Counted from the first letter of the stretch, positions 7,630 through 21,356 are shown. The stretch is 64,000 nt of DNA from Oligella sp050920755 (GCF_050920755.1 NZ_CP158480.1:744001-808000), one strand, 5' to 3'. Notes: generated from the letters alone by a model not told the origin. Translations and numbers: made by a program.

Positions 7630-8586
7630 TTAGTTGCAGTCGTAGCTGACATTCATGGCTGCATCAATATCACGTACTACTTTCCAGTGATCTTTATAAG
7701 AGATAGGCATAAATTTCTCTTGTGGTGGGGTCACCGGGTTAAATTCCTTGGCTAAGCCGGTACCTTCCCAATTGAAGTTGAAAAATGCCGCTTTAACTTT
7801 TTCGGCCAACTCAGGCTTTAAGTTATAAACATAGCCATAGCCTGTGGTCGGGAATGATTGAGACTTGTAGATAGACACTAATTGATCGGCTTTGACTACA
7901 TTACGCTCAAGCATACGTGAAAGTACGGAGTTGGCAATCGCTGCCGCCGGATAGTCTTTGTTGGCAACGCCTAGGATGGAGTTATCGTGCTTACCGCTAA
8001 ATACCGGTTCAAAGTCTTTACCGGCTTCCATTTTAAATTCCTGTTTTAAAAGCGCTGAAGGGGCTTTATAGCCGGAGTTGGAGGTTTCAGACGTAAAGGC
8101 TAATTTCTTGCCGCGAATATCTTCTACCTTATCAATGCCGCTACCGGGATAAGTAATGATTTCCATCTCATAGCCGTATTCGTCATTTTTAGAAGCCATC
8201 ATGGCAAATGGCACAAAACCGGAACAATTTACCGCTAATGGATTGGAACCGGTGTTAAAACCGGCGACATGTAAACGACCGGCACGCATGGCTTCTAATT
8301 GCGCCGCATTACTTTGTACCGGGAAGAATTGTACTTTTTTGCCGGTTTCGGCAGCTAAGTGATCAATAAACTCTTTCCACACTTCAGCGTAAACAGCCGG
8401 ATCCTCTACCGGTGTATAAGAAAATACCAAGGTAGACGGGTCAATCCAATCCTTAGGATCAGTCGGTGCATCAGCTACTAAGTCACCATCGACATCCTTA
8501 AAACGTGAATCCATCGCTTGACTGCTTAATGGTAAAGCGGCTAATAACGCAGCGATAGCAAGATTTTTTAATTTAAATTTAAACAT
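7630..8586 (-). CDS. phnD: Phosphonate-type periplasmic binding protein
   Basis: A 318-residue secreted protein. A signal peptide (K-rich start, then IAALLAALPLSSQA, cut about residue 24) precedes a PhnD-type domain: LVFSYTPVEDPAVYAEVW, AQLEAMRAGRLHVAGFNTG and RGKKLAFTSETSNSGY are characteristic ligand-pocket regions. It delivers substrate to the phnC/phnE transporter encoded right behind it. A cysteine near the C-terminus (YDCN) and one near residue 120 (NCSG) could form a disulfide. The operon probably begins here, since the gap to the AraC gene upstream is 93 bases. Confidence 0.88.
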   Translation of the reverse strand: MFKFKLKNLAIAALLAALPLSSQAMDSRFKDVDGDLVADAPTDPKDWIDPSTLVFSYTPVEDPAVYAEVWKEFIDHLAAETGKKVQFFPVQSNAAQLEAMRAGRLHVAGFNTGSNPLAVNCSGFVPFAMMASKNDEYGYEMEIITYPGSGIDKVEDIRGKKLAFTSETSNSGYKAPSALLKQEFKMEAGKDFEPVFSGKHDNSILGVANKDYPAAAIANSVLSRMLERNVVKADQLVSIYKSQSFPTTGYGYVYNLKPELAEKVKAAFFNFNWEGTGLAKEFNPVTPPQEKFMPISYKDHWKVVRDIDAAMNVSYDCN

Positions 8587-8679
8587 TTCGAGTCCTTATA
8601 GATACATTAAAGGTCCATGGGAATAACCAACTGTCGAAATGTTAGCAATGCTATGTTGCAGTTTCATGAATTGAAAAGA

Positions 8680-9606
8680 TTAAACGATCGCTTTAGTTGT
8701 GTTTATGAAATCCGATCGTTGAATCTCTGCCGGTGTGGCATCAAAGAATTGCTTAAAGGCTTGGGTAAAGTTAGACACATGCTGATAGCCACATTCATAC
8801 GAGACTTCACTGATACTGAGCCGGTTTTGTGTCAACAGTTTAAGGGCAAAAATCATTTTTTCGCGCTGCATCCACTCGCGTAAGCTACAGTTTAAATAGG
8901 CCTTAATGCGTCGTTGTAACGTGCGCTCACTCAGATGTAATGCACTCGCCAGCTCCTCCGCGTTTAACTGAGGACGATAGACTTCAGTCAACTTTTCTAA
9001 AAAATCCGCATAGCGATTAGCACCGGTGGGGTGGGTCGCCTCAGAGCAATCCTCAGCAAAGTCCGCCCACAGTTCATCTAGTAATTTAAGTGCGGCATAG
9101 TCAAGGGTGAGGGAGTTGGACTTAACTGTCAGTAGCTGCTTTAAAAAGTCCAAGCTATGATTGCGCTGCTCACTATCTAATAAGCGAATACGTACCGGTT
9201 CTAAATAAAGACCGGGGTAACTATCCCTCGCCTCATCATCAAGCCAACGCTCAATCCCCTTAATCGCAATCTTAATACTGGCCTCGCCACTCACTAAGTA
9301 GCGTGTAAAAAGGCTGCGGTGCTCCGGTGCAATTAAAATAATTTTGCCGGTATTGCCGGCATCAATATGATACTGATGCTCATTAATCGCAAAGCGTAAA
9401 TGCCCCTCCAGCAGCACAATCAGATTGACATAGCGATTAGTAAGGCGGCCCGACTTAAGCGTTTGGCTCGGACAAATACTACCGCCATGGATGCTCAATC
9501 CACTATGCAGTTCCTTAAAAAGATACTGTCCGTTAATTAAATCATGTGCCTGATCATGCTTCAGCAACCATAGCAAATGATCGCTATGAAGGAATTTGCC
9601 GCTCAT
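8680..9606 (-). CDS. AraC-family transcriptional regulator
   Basis: A 308-residue regulator. The C-terminal third holds two helix-turn-helix units: LNAEELASALHLSERTLQRR and LSISEVSYECGYQHVSNFTQ, ending with the FFDATPAEIQ motif of the family. The N-terminal half is a ligand- or partner-binding domain without strong signatures. It diverges from a TonB receptor gene and shares the 121-base promoter region, which holds a Fur-like box. In many betaproteobacteria such regulators activate ferric-siderophore receptors when the siderophore is present. It also lies just upstream of phnD on the same strand, so control of the phn genes is another possibility. Confidence 0.88.
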   Translation of the reverse strand: MSGKFLHSDHLLWLLKHDQAHDLINGQYLFKELHSGLSIHGGSICPSQTLKSGRLTNRYVNLIVLLEGHLRFAINEHQYHIDAGNTGKIILIAPEHRSLFTRYLVSGEASIKIAIKGIERWLDDEARDSYPGLYLEPVRIRLLDSEQRNHSLDFLKQLLTVKSNSLTLDYAALKLLDELWADFAEDCSEATHPTGANRYADFLEKLTEVYRPQLNAEELASALHLSERTLQRRIKAYLNCSLREWMQREKMIFALKLLTQNRLSISEVSYECGYQHVSNFTQAFKQFFDATPAEIQRSDFINTTKAIV

Positions 9607-9647
9607 TTTACCGCTTGTCCACTATTCAATATAAATTGTCATCTGCT

Positions 9648-9669
9648 AAATAAGAATCGTTCTCATTTA
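9648..9669. promoter_or_regulatory. Fur-box-like site
   Basis: AATAAGAATCGTTCTCATTT (from 9649) is close to palindromic and resembles known betaproteobacterial Fur boxes (AATGAGAAT-type repeats). It lies 59-80 bases before the TonB receptor ATG and about 42-63 bases before the AraC gene start, so iron-bound Fur could repress both. Confidence 0.7.
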
Positions 9670-9727
9670 TTGTAACTAATATTTTAAAATTTTTTAAGAC
9701 TTTTACTGATTTTTATTTGAGGAAGTT

Positions 9728-11863
9728 ATGTTTAAATTGAAGTATTTAAGTGCCATCATCAGCTCGCAGATCCTCTTGGGTGGGCAGCTCGTTTATGCAC
9801 AATCAACCGCCGCGACCGAAGAGGGTGAGCTTTTTAATCTGGAGACGCTTAATATCGTTACAGACCGTGAGTACGATGCCATTGTCACTGAAAAAACACG
9901 TGATTACAGCTCTTATGCAGCGACCGTCGGTTCTAAATTACCTGCCGAGGTACGCCATATCCCGCAGTCCGTCAGTATTATTACCAGTGCGCAATTGCAG
10001 GATCGTAATGTCAAGACTTTCGACCAGTTAGCCGAGCGTACGCCGGGTCTCAGGGTGTTGCGTAATGATGACGGTCGTTCCTCCGTTTATGCGCGCGGTT
10101 ATGAATATGATGAGTATAATATCGACGGTTTGACAGCGCCGATGCAGAGTATTAACGGTACCTTACCGAATTTAATCGCTTTTGACCGAGTTGAGGTGTT
10201 ACGCGGTCCTAGCGGTTTATTTAACAGTTCCGGTGAGATGGGCGGGGTTGTCAACTTTGTCCGTAAGCGCCCGACTAAGGAGTTGCAAGGTGCATTTAAC
10301 TTGGGCTATGGTATGCGCAATTACTACATGGCTGATGCAGATATTTCCGGTTCTTTAAATCAAAGTGGTACGCTTCGCGGTCGTGTTCTCGCGCAAACGA
10401 CCGGTGAATCACCACGTCCCGCTAAAAAGAATAACCACCATGAGACCTTTTACGGCGCTTTGGATTGGGACATTACGCCATCGACCATTTTAGGTTTAGG
10501 CTATCTCTATCAACAGCGTCATATCACCCCATATAATGGTTTACCGACGCGTGCTGACGGCACTTTACTTGATTTGCCGGATCATACTTTTGTGGGTAGT
10601 CCGTGGAATGAATTCAACATGCAAAGCCATGATGTTTTTGCCGACTTAAGACATTATTTTGATGATGGCGGCTTTGCTAAACTGGCGATGCGCTATTCTG
10701 ACCGTGATGCGGATTCTAATTACACCTTTGGCGGTAGTCCTATTGATCCGAAGGATATGATTACTGTGACCGGACTCGGTACCATTGTGAAGCAAGACAG
10801 TTTTACCGTTGATGCCAGCTATAGCCGTCCTTTCCGAATCGGTTCAACGGTCAATGAGTGGATTGTCGGAGCCGATTTTAATCGCTCTACCACGGATAAT
10901 AGCCAGGGCCGTGCCCGTTCATTGGGGAAGGTGCATTACGGTGCTCTTAATACGATTCCCCATGTGGATTTAATCGGCTCGGCTCAAAATGGTGTTGCTG
11001 GTTTCAGATTCAGTCGTTCTAAAACCACATTGAAAGAAGCCGGTCTCTATACAAAATTTGTGATGCGTCCGACCGACTATATCACTCTGATTCTCGGTGG
11101 TCGTCTCGGTCGCTTTGATTTGGAAGCAGGTGACGGTATAAATGCAGATACCAGAGCCGATACGAAGTTTACCGGCTATGGTGGTTTGGTTTTTGATATC
11201 GATGATCAAAACAGCTTATACGCCAGCTATTCCATCTTATATCGACCACAGGAGTATATAGGTCTTGATAATCGCTTATTAAAACCGCGTCAAGGTACGC
11301 AGTTTGAAGTGGGTTATAAGGGGGCTTTTTATGATGATGCTTTAAATGTGCGTCTATCGCTATATCGGATGAAGGATAAAAACGCCGGCGCCAGTATCCC
11401 TAACAATAACACTCAATACGTTGCCTTGGGTGAGCGTGTGATGCAGGGGGTAGAGGTAGAGGTCAGTGGTGAAATTACGGATAAATGGCGTATGCATGCA
11501 GGCTACAGCTACTTAAGCAGTGATATTAAGGTAGCAGGAGTGGCGCGTGATGACGGTATTTTCCTATTAATGCCGCGCCATACATTCAATCTATGGTCTA
11601 CCTACGATATCACACCGCAATTAGTGGTAGGTGCAGGTATTAATGCTATTTCCTCCTTTGAGTCTTCTCAAGGGGTGAAGGCGCCGGGTTATGCCACCAT
11701 TGATGCGATGTTGAGTTACCAGTTTAGCGAGCGCTTAAAAGTGCAGCTAAATGTGGATAATATCGCCAATCGTAGGTACTACAGCCGTGTCGGTTCATTC
11801 ACTACCTTCAATATCCCGGGTAAAGAGCGTAGTGCCAGACTTAATCTCAGTTATCGCTTCTAA
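9728..11863 (+). CDS. TonB-dependent ferric-siderophore receptor
   Basis: A 711-residue outer-membrane receptor: signal peptide to about residue 24 (cut after VYAQ), a TonB-box-like stretch LETLNIVT, a plug domain (about 70-175) with IPQSVSIITSAQL, RGYEYDEYNIDG and VEVLRGPSGLFNSSGEMGG, then a 22-strand barrel ending in the outer-membrane signal SYRF. The plug wording is that of the FpvA/FhuE/FoxA group of siderophore receptors. GAGGAAG lies just before the ATG. The Fur-like box, AraC regulator and esterase around it argue for iron; which siderophore is unknown. Confidence 0.92.
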   Translation: MFKLKYLSAIISSQILLGGQLVYAQSTAATEEGELFNLETLNIVTDREYDAIVTEKTRDYSSYAATVGSKLPAEVRHIPQSVSIITSAQLQDRNVKTFDQLAERTPGLRVLRNDDGRSSVYARGYEYDEYNIDGLTAPMQSINGTLPNLIAFDRVEVLRGPSGLFNSSGEMGGVVNFVRKRPTKELQGAFNLGYGMRNYYMADADISGSLNQSGTLRGRVLAQTTGESPRPAKKNNHHETFYGALDWDITPSTILGLGYLYQQRHITPYNGLPTRADGTLLDLPDHTFVGSPWNEFNMQSHDVFADLRHYFDDGGFAKLAMRYSDRDADSNYTFGGSPIDPKDMITVTGLGTIVKQDSFTVDASYSRPFRIGSTVNEWIVGADFNRSTTDNSQGRARSLGKVHYGALNTIPHVDLIGSAQNGVAGFRFSRSKTTLKEAGLYTKFVMRPTDYITLILGGRLGRFDLEAGDGINADTRADTKFTGYGGLVFDIDDQNSLYASYSILYRPQEYIGLDNRLLKPRQGTQFEVGYKGAFYDDALNVRLSLYRMKDKNAGASIPNNNTQYVALGERVMQGVEVEVSGEITDKWRMHAGYSYLSSDIKVAGVARDDGIFLLMPRHTFNLWSTYDITPQLVVGAGINAISSFESSQGVKAPGYATIDAMLSYQFSERLKVQLNVDNIANRRYYSRVGSFTTFNIPGKERSARLNLSYRF

Positions 11864-11866
11864 ACT

Positions 11867-12802
11867 ATGAGGTTTAGAAGATACAAAACGCTAGGTATGC
11901 TGAGAGCGATTAGTTATTCCCTCCTTATCGCTTTCGGCACTCCCTTAGCGTTGGCACAATCATCTACTTTAATGCTCAGGCTCCAAAGTGGGCCTGAGCG
12001 CCTCAGCTTAAGTTTTGCGGAAGAGTTTAGTGTGAAGTCACAAGCAACAGAGAGAAATTACCGTATTCAAACCGCTTTAATCGGTAAGGAGCCGGCCACC
12101 GGTTATCCGGTTTTGTTTGTATTGGATGGCGATGCTTATTTTGCTTCGGTTGCTACCTTTGCCAAGGCTTTATCTGAAGCGTCGATGGCTAATCCCGATG
12201 CTTTATCGCTCTTAATCGTCGGTGTAGGCTATTCCGATCGGCAACGACTGGATTTAAAGCAGCGAGCGTTAGATTACACACCGCCATTACGAGCAGAAGC
12301 AAGCGCGGAAGAGCGTCAAAAATTCGGTCAGGGAGCGCTTTTTCATCGCTTTTTAAATGAAGAACTTTTAGACTACCTGGGTACACAATACCGAATCGAT
12401 AATGCGCATTTAGCCCTCTACGGTCATTCATTCGGTGGTCTTTACGGGCTGTATGACTTACTTTCTAAAGACTCGCGCTTTAATTACTACGTGTTATCAA
12501 GCCCATCGATTTGGTGGCATGATTCACGCGTGCTGGACTTTGTAGGTGATTTGCAACAGCTCCGAAATAAGCATGTGCGTATCAGTATCGGTGAGTTGGA
12601 GATTGAAATGGCACAAGGCGATGAGCGGCGTCGTAGCCGTGATATGGCCGGACAAGCCCGCAAGCTCTACGCTCTGTTGGAGGATAATGGTATCGCGGTT
12701 GAGTGGGGCATCTATCCTAACGAGACGCATGGCACGGTCGCTTATAAATCCGTACTCGATAGTTTGAGGTTTTTACAACACAATATCAAAGCACTTGAAT
12801 AA
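11867..12802 (+). CDS. Periplasmic alpha/beta-hydrolase, ferri-siderophore esterase-like (IroE/Fes family)
   Basis: A 311-residue protein with an N-terminal signal peptide (about 1-30, ending LALAQ) and a putative-esterase fold: oxyanion region VLFVLDGDAYF, nucleophile motif GHSFGG (serine about residue 187) and a catalytic histidine in NETHGTVAY near the C-terminus. Length and motifs fit the family of IroE and Fes, which hydrolyse trilactone siderophores. It starts three bases after the receptor stop and is surely co-transcribed with it. The role would be to trim or open the siderophore during uptake. Confidence 0.83.
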   Translation: MRFRRYKTLGMLRAISYSLLIAFGTPLALAQSSTLMLRLQSGPERLSLSFAEEFSVKSQATERNYRIQTALIGKEPATGYPVLFVLDGDAYFASVATFAKALSEASMANPDALSLLIVGVGYSDRQRLDLKQRALDYTPPLRAEASAEERQKFGQGALFHRFLNEELLDYLGTQYRIDNAHLALYGHSFGGLYGLYDLLSKDSRFNYYVLSSPSIWWHDSRVLDFVGDLQQLRNKHVRISIGELEIEMAQGDERRRSRDMAGQARKLYALLEDNGIAVEWGIYPNETHGTVAYKSVLDSLRFLQHNIKALE

Positions 12803-12929
12803 TCGAGCAAAAACTAGAGGAATCCCTGAAAATAATTGATTTTATTGGGAAAATGGCATAATAAAAATTCACCCTGAATAAATTGTATGCAAATACAACA
12901 CAAGATTTTGAAATTAATGCGTTGCATGC

Positions 12930-12958
12930 TTGACAGGCGTTTTTAATTGGCCCATAAT
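12930..12958 (+). promoter_or_regulatory. rrn promoter P1
   Basis: TTGACA (12930-12935) and CATAAT (12953-12958) are separated by exactly 17 bases. It is the upstream member of two promoters with identical hexamers in front of the rRNA operon. The stretch 12803-12929 shows no gene. Confidence 0.8.
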
Positions 12959-13075
12959 TCATATCTTTCCCGCTTCAAGGGTCTAGGGATTTCCCCTAGA
13001 GGTATTAAAAGCTTTTAAAGATTTAGTGCCGAAACAGCACAAGCAAAATTATTTTTAATTATTTAAAAATAAGTG

Positions 13076-13104
13076 TTGACAAAAAGATTTAGATGCCTCA
13101 TAAT
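13076..13104 (+). promoter_or_regulatory. rrn promoter P2 with AT-rich UP element
   Basis: TTGACA (13076-13081), 17-base spacer, CATAAT (13099-13104). The 30 bases before it (13046-13075) are nearly pure A and T, as expected of an UP element. Transcripts from here would carry the boxA site about 90 bases downstream. Confidence 0.85.
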
Positions 13105-13195
13105 TTAAATCTTTGCTGCTTACGAAGCAGCGTGATGACAACAGCGTAAGCGATTGATTTTATGTGGATCGTTTAGGTGGTTGAAATCAACCAAG

Positions 13196-13207
13196 TGTTC
13201 TTTAACA
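13196..13207 (+). promoter_or_regulatory. boxA antitermination site in the 16S leader
   Basis: TGTTCTTTAACA matches the rRNA boxA consensus, which binds NusB/NusE so that RNA polymerase reads through the untranslated operon. A second identical copy precedes 23S. Confidence 0.85.
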
Positions 13208-13432
13208 ATTTAACAACCGATAAGTGTGGGCACTTAACATGGTGAGCGACCACCGTTTCACGACGGTGAGCGAAATAACTTATGTTTTAAGTGCTTATGC
13301 TTAAGTTATGAAGAAATAGTAAGGTTATATCCTTGTGTGATATGAACTGTTTTATTTCTTTTGAGTACTAAAGTAATTAAGCGTGATAGATGGTTGTTTA
13401 GATGATTATCTATCGAAGTCAATACAGAGATT

Positions 13433-14970
<1,538 letters not shown>

Positions 14971-15052
14971 AGAGCTGAAGTTGCTTGTTGTGCGAAGTGT
15001 CCACGCTTATCGGTTGTTGGTTTAGAAGTATTCTGAGGGATTTAGAAGCGGT

Positions 15053-15084
15053 TATATAGAAGCGATTCTATATAGATGCGATTC
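15053..15084 (+). repeat. Tandem 16-bp repeat in the 16S-tRNA spacer
   Basis: Two adjacent 16-base units (15053-15068 and 15069-15084) differ at one position. They lie between the 16S 3' end and tRNA-Ile. Spacer repeats of this kind often vary between rrn copies. Confidence 0.7.
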
Positions 15085-15111
15085 TGGATTCATCTGAGGT
15101 TTAAGGGAAAA

Positions 15112-15188
15112 GGGTCAGTAGCTCAGTCGGTTAGAGCACCGTCTTGATAAGGCGGGGGTCGCTGGTTCGATTCCAGCTTGACCCACCA
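15112..15188 (+). tRNA. tRNA-Ile (GAT)
   Basis: 77 bases including an encoded CCA. The acceptor stem GGGTCAG pairs with TTGACCC, the anticodon loop is TTGATAA with anticodon GAT, and the T loop is GTTCGATTCC. Its place between 16S and 23S is standard. Confidence 0.97.
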
Positions 15189-15209
15189 GTTCTTTAAATA
15201 CGAGAAGCT

Positions 15210-15285
15210 GGGGGATTAGCTCAGTTGGGAGAGCGCCTGCTTTGCACGCAGGAGGCCGTCGGTTCGATCCCGTCATCCTCCACCA
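15210..15285 (+). tRNA. tRNA-Ala (TGC)
   Basis: 76 bases with encoded CCA. Acceptor GGGGGAT pairs with ATCCTCC with one wobble, the anticodon loop is TTTGCAC with anticodon TGC, and the T loop is GTTCGATCC. It follows tRNA-Ile by 21 bases. Confidence 0.97.
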
Positions 15286-15820
15286 GCGCTTAGGCTTAAA
15301 CGTTAAGGTTTTGAGGTTAATCTTTAGGCGTTAATGTTTGGGTAGTGCTCAGAATACGGCAGTTAAGGCTGTTCACAAAGCACTTAGCTGATTGGAGTAA
15401 ATCGGTGTTGGACAAACGTTGTCAGTCAATCGGTGTTACTCTGATGAGCTAAGTTCTTTAGGAGCTTAGATTAAAACTGTTCTTTAACAATTAGGAAGAA
15501 GCACAACAAAGTATTCAATGGCAATTGATGGTTGAGTGGATAAGCGATTATTGATTCATCATCAATCTGTTATTTAGAAGACGGGTTGTGATTGCATAGA
15601 TAACAAATGAAGTTCTCAAATGTTTTGAAAGCGAACACATGGGTTGAGTCTGACGCAAGGCGCTTAATTTAAGTATTAAGCGATGCGCTGAGATGAGGCT
15701 GATGTGATACGACGAAGAATAACCATTTGATGAGCGGCACAACGTTAACTCAAGTAAATTGCTTAGTAGGGCGGATAGAAAGGCGCCGTACTAAGAGAAT
15801 CTATAGCTTATTAAGTTATA
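15286..15820 (+). other. tRNA-Ala to 23S spacer
   Basis: 535 bases of rRNA spacer. It holds a second boxA (15478-15489) and, just before 23S, a segment (about 15805-15820) that pairs with sequence right after 23S to form the RNase III processing stem. No protein gene is convincing here. Confidence 0.8.
15478..15489 (+). promoter_or_regulatory. boxA antitermination site before 23S
   Basis: TGTTCTTTAACA, identical to the copy in the 16S leader. Confidence 0.83.
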
Positions 15821-18687
<2,867 letters not shown>

Positions 18688-18924
18688 TATAACTCAGTAA
18701 GTTATGATAACGACATGTGATGATAGCAACATGGCTTGAGTGATATGACAAGTGCCGCTAAACTTAACATACTAAATACAAACACTAATTCGAAATACTG
18801 AATTAAACCTCATACAAACACATAACGCGCACGCCTAAATACACGCGCCATTGAAAACCGACTTGTGCTTCTCCCTAATTGCTAAAGCGACATTTTAATG
18901 CGCTAACCACGCAATACAAGCTTC

Positions 18925-19040
18925 GCTTGACGACCATAGCAAGGTGGACCCACTCCTTCCCATCCCGAACAGGACAGTGAAACGCCTTAGCGCCGATGAT
19001 AGTTGGATTCGCTCCTGTGAAAGTAGGTCATCGTCAGGCA
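18925..19040 (+). rRNA. rrf: 5S ribosomal RNA
   Basis: The 5' end GCTTGACGA pairs with the 3' end TCGTCAGGC. Internal conserved words CCCATCCCGAACAGG and GAAAGTAGGTCATCG are present. 116 bases, followed ten bases later by the operon terminator. Confidence 0.95.
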
Positions 19041-19050
19041 ATTTACACTA

Positions 19051-19086
19051 ACCCCTGGTAGCTCAGACTATCAGGGGTTTTTTATT
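19051..19086 (+). terminator. rrn operon terminator
   Basis: AACCCCTGGTAG pairs with CTATCAGGGGTT (one wobble) and is followed by a run of T. It ends the rRNA operon. The next 240 bases to 19327 show no gene. Confidence 0.93.
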
Positions 19087-19327
19087 GACCAATTAATTTA
19101 CGGCTAAAGCTTTATCCCATAAGCTTAAAAGTTTTGCATTTGAATATTTGAACTCACTCGATGAGTCTCGACTATCACAGCAGGATACCACGTTAACTTA
19201 TGAAACGTTTGAGCATTATTGCGTAAAGCACTAAATTTTTACTGTCAATTCATATGATGATTTATAGTATATTCATATTGTTTTGTAATTAAGATTAGTT
19301 CTAATCTATCATTTTAAGGAAAATACC

Positions 19328-19822
19328 TTGTCAGATTTACCTAAACACAAGCTTTCCATGACCGTTTTGATGACGCCGGATATGGCAAATTTCTCCGGTA
19401 ATGTTCATGGTGGTACGATTTTAAAGTTTCTTGACCAAGTGGCCTATGCCTGTGCCAGTCGTTATGCAGGTCAATATGTCGTGACTTTGTCGGTGGATCA
19501 GGTGATATTCAGGCAGCCCATTCATGTGGGTGAATTAGTGACTTTTTTAGCGTCAGTCAACTATACCGGTCGCTCATCGATGGAGGTGGGTATCCGTGTT
19601 TTAGCTGAAAATATTCGCACGCGCGAGCAGCGTCATGTTAATAGCTGCTTTTTTACCATGGTGGCCGTTGATGATCAGGGTAAAGCGATTGCCGTGCCAC
19701 CATTAGAACCCAGTGATGATATTGAAATTTGTCGCTATAATGCGGCGCAAAGACGCCGTGATCTACGTCGTGAGATGGAGGGTCGCCAGAGCGAGATCAA
19801 AACGCAAACTGAGGTGCTTTAA
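19328..19822 (+). CDS. Acyl-CoA thioesterase, hotdog fold
   Basis: A 164-residue single-hotdog thioesterase. The motif ANFSGNVHGGTILKFLDQVA (about 18-37) is the active-site helix region with the N/D and HGG residues of the ACOT/YciA-type group; HVNSCFFTMVAVD is the later conserved strand. It hydrolyses acyl-CoA in the cytoplasm. The start is TTG at 19328 with AAGGA nine to thirteen bases upstream; no better ATG precedes the conserved region. The C-terminal 35 residues are charged and probably helical, longer than the bare domain. Confidence 0.88.
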   Translation: MSDLPKHKLSMTVLMTPDMANFSGNVHGGTILKFLDQVAYACASRYAGQYVVTLSVDQVIFRQPIHVGELVTFLASVNYTGRSSMEVGIRVLAENIRTREQRHVNSCFFTMVAVDDQGKAIAVPPLEPSDDIEICRYNAAQRRRDLRREMEGRQSEIKTQTEVL

Positions 19823-19883
19823 TCAGTTGCTGATTTCAAGCTAAGCATCCGGCGCCTAATACGGTCTTGAGCTTAAAAATTTT

Positions 19884-20528
19884 TTAAATACCGATAGCTA
19901 AGCAAACAATCTCACCACACACCGTTTTTCCACTATCCATAAAATGCGCGGGCTTATAAGCGGCAAAGCTATAGCAGAGATCGGCTTTAAAAGTATCTTT
20001 AGCAAGTTCACCGCTGTCACAGTTTAATCCGCTTGGAATATCCAAAGCAATACGCAAGGCCTTTGCTTGATTGGCAAGTGCCATGATCGTCGCTACCGAT
20101 GGTGGTAAATCACCGTTATAGCCGGTACCGAATACACCGTCAATGATCCACGCCGTGCTTTCTTTTACTAGCTGGTCGGTGAATTCGTCGCTGCTTAGGT
20201 ACTCGATATTGGCTAAACCATCTAACCGCTGTAGATTGAGCGTTGCCAGGGGTGATAATTCATCACCCAATACAAACAGTATTTTCACACAAATACCGGC
20301 TGCGGCAAGTACCCGTGAGATTACCAAGCCGTCACCGCCATTATTGCCTTTACCGCAAATAATAAATACAGCTGATGGCGATGATAATTTACCGTCAGCG
20401 ACACGGGTTAAGAGATCCCGTGCCGCCGCTTGACCGGCATTTTCCATTAATTGTTCATAACTGGTGCCGAGTTCAACGGCGTGTTTTTCTGCTTGACGCA
20501 TTTCCTCTGCGGTAAAAATTCTTTTCAT
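19884..20528 (-). CDS. nnrE: NAD(P)H-hydrate epimerase
   Basis: A 214-residue YjeF N-terminal domain protein that converts R-NAD(P)HX to the S form for repair. The nucleotide-binding loop GKGNNGGDGLVISR (about 59-72), DGVFGTGYNGDLPP and DIPSGLNCDSGE are family signatures. The dehydratase domain found fused in E. coli Nnr is absent. ATG 20528 (MKRIFTAEEM) is preferred; a TTG at 20537 is also possible, since a GGAG sits four bases before that TTG and 13 before the ATG. Confidence 0.9.
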   Translation of the reverse strand: MKRIFTAEEMRQAEKHAVELGTSYEQLMENAGQAAARDLLTRVADGKLSSPSAVFIICGKGNNGGDGLVISRVLAAAGICVKILFVLGDELSPLATLNLQRLDGLANIEYLSSDEFTDQLVKESTAWIIDGVFGTGYNGDLPPSVATIMALANQAKALRIALDIPSGLNCDSGELAKDTFKADLCYSFAAYKPAHFMDSGKTVCGEIVCLAIGI

Positions 20529-20672
20529 GCTTTTCAAAGCGCTCCTGCTGTGGTGAGGTGAAAAACTTCTAAACTGCTATACTCAAGAATACAGACAGCC
20601 GGATAAGCTTGAGGCTTATCTGTGGTTCTTACGCTTATAATTAAATACTTCAGTTGATATAGTGGATATTTT

Positions 20673-21353
20673 ATGACGAATTTAAATCTTACACCCTTAG
20701 AGCGATTAAAGCAGCGCAGTGCGGCAGAATGGCAGGATTATACGCAACACGCTTTTGTACGTCAGTTGGGTTCAGCAACGCTACCGGCAGAGGCTTTTAA
20801 GCATTATTTGAAGCAGGATTATTTGTTTTTAGTGCATTTTGCACGCGCATGGGGATTGGCTGTTTATAAGAGTCGTCATATGCGTGAATTACGCCAGAGC
20901 TATGCCAGCCTGATGGCCATTGTGGACGTTGAATTTGACCTGCATATTGAGTACTGTGCAGAGTGGGGTATCACTGAGGCGGAGTTGGAGCAATTGCCTG
21001 AGGGACGTGCCACTATGGCTTATACGCGCTATGTATTGGATGCCGGTAATCAGGGTAATCTACTGGATTTGCATGTGGCTTTGGTACCGTGTCTTATCGG
21101 TTATGCCGAAATCGGTAAGTGGTTGCAAGCGCAAGACTTTACCGTGATGGATGAGTCGAATCCCTATCTGCCATGGATCAAAATGTATATCAGCGATGAG
21201 TTTCAAAATGCTGCTAAGGCCGAGATTGAATGGTTAAATCAGGCCCTGGCAGAGGTTAATGAGGCGCGTTTTGATGAATTGGCGGCGATCTTCCGTGATG
21301 CAACTCGCCTGGAAATCGATTTTTGGCAAGCCGGCTTAGATCAGACAGTTTAA
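20673..21353 (+). CDS. tenA: TenA-family aminopyrimidine aminohydrolase / thiaminase II
   Basis: A 226-residue all-helical TenA protein. Conserved pieces include FKHYLKQDYLFLVHFARAWG (about 42-61) with the substrate-pocket D and Y, and LVPCLIGYAEIG (about 136-147) with the catalytic cysteine of the TenA_C class. TenA salvages pyrimidine from degraded thiamine. No TPP riboswitch consensus was found upstream; the 150-base gap only holds a small hairpin (20598-20622). It is divergent from nnrE and not next to other thiamine genes. Confidence 0.9.
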   Translation: MTNLNLTPLERLKQRSAAEWQDYTQHAFVRQLGSATLPAEAFKHYLKQDYLFLVHFARAWGLAVYKSRHMRELRQSYASLMAIVDVEFDLHIEYCAEWGITEAELEQLPEGRATMAYTRYVLDAGNQGNLLDLHVALVPCLIGYAEIGKWLQAQDFTVMDESNPYLPWIKMYISDEFQNAAKAEIEWLNQALAEVNEARFDELAAIFRDATRLEIDFWQAGLDQTV

Positions 21354-21356
21354 GTT

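Noticed and set aside
20538..20672. Possible TPP riboswitch before tenA
   Set aside because: The conserved TPP-riboswitch words (CTGAGA and the ACCTGATCTGG-type segment) were not found; only a small hairpin is present.
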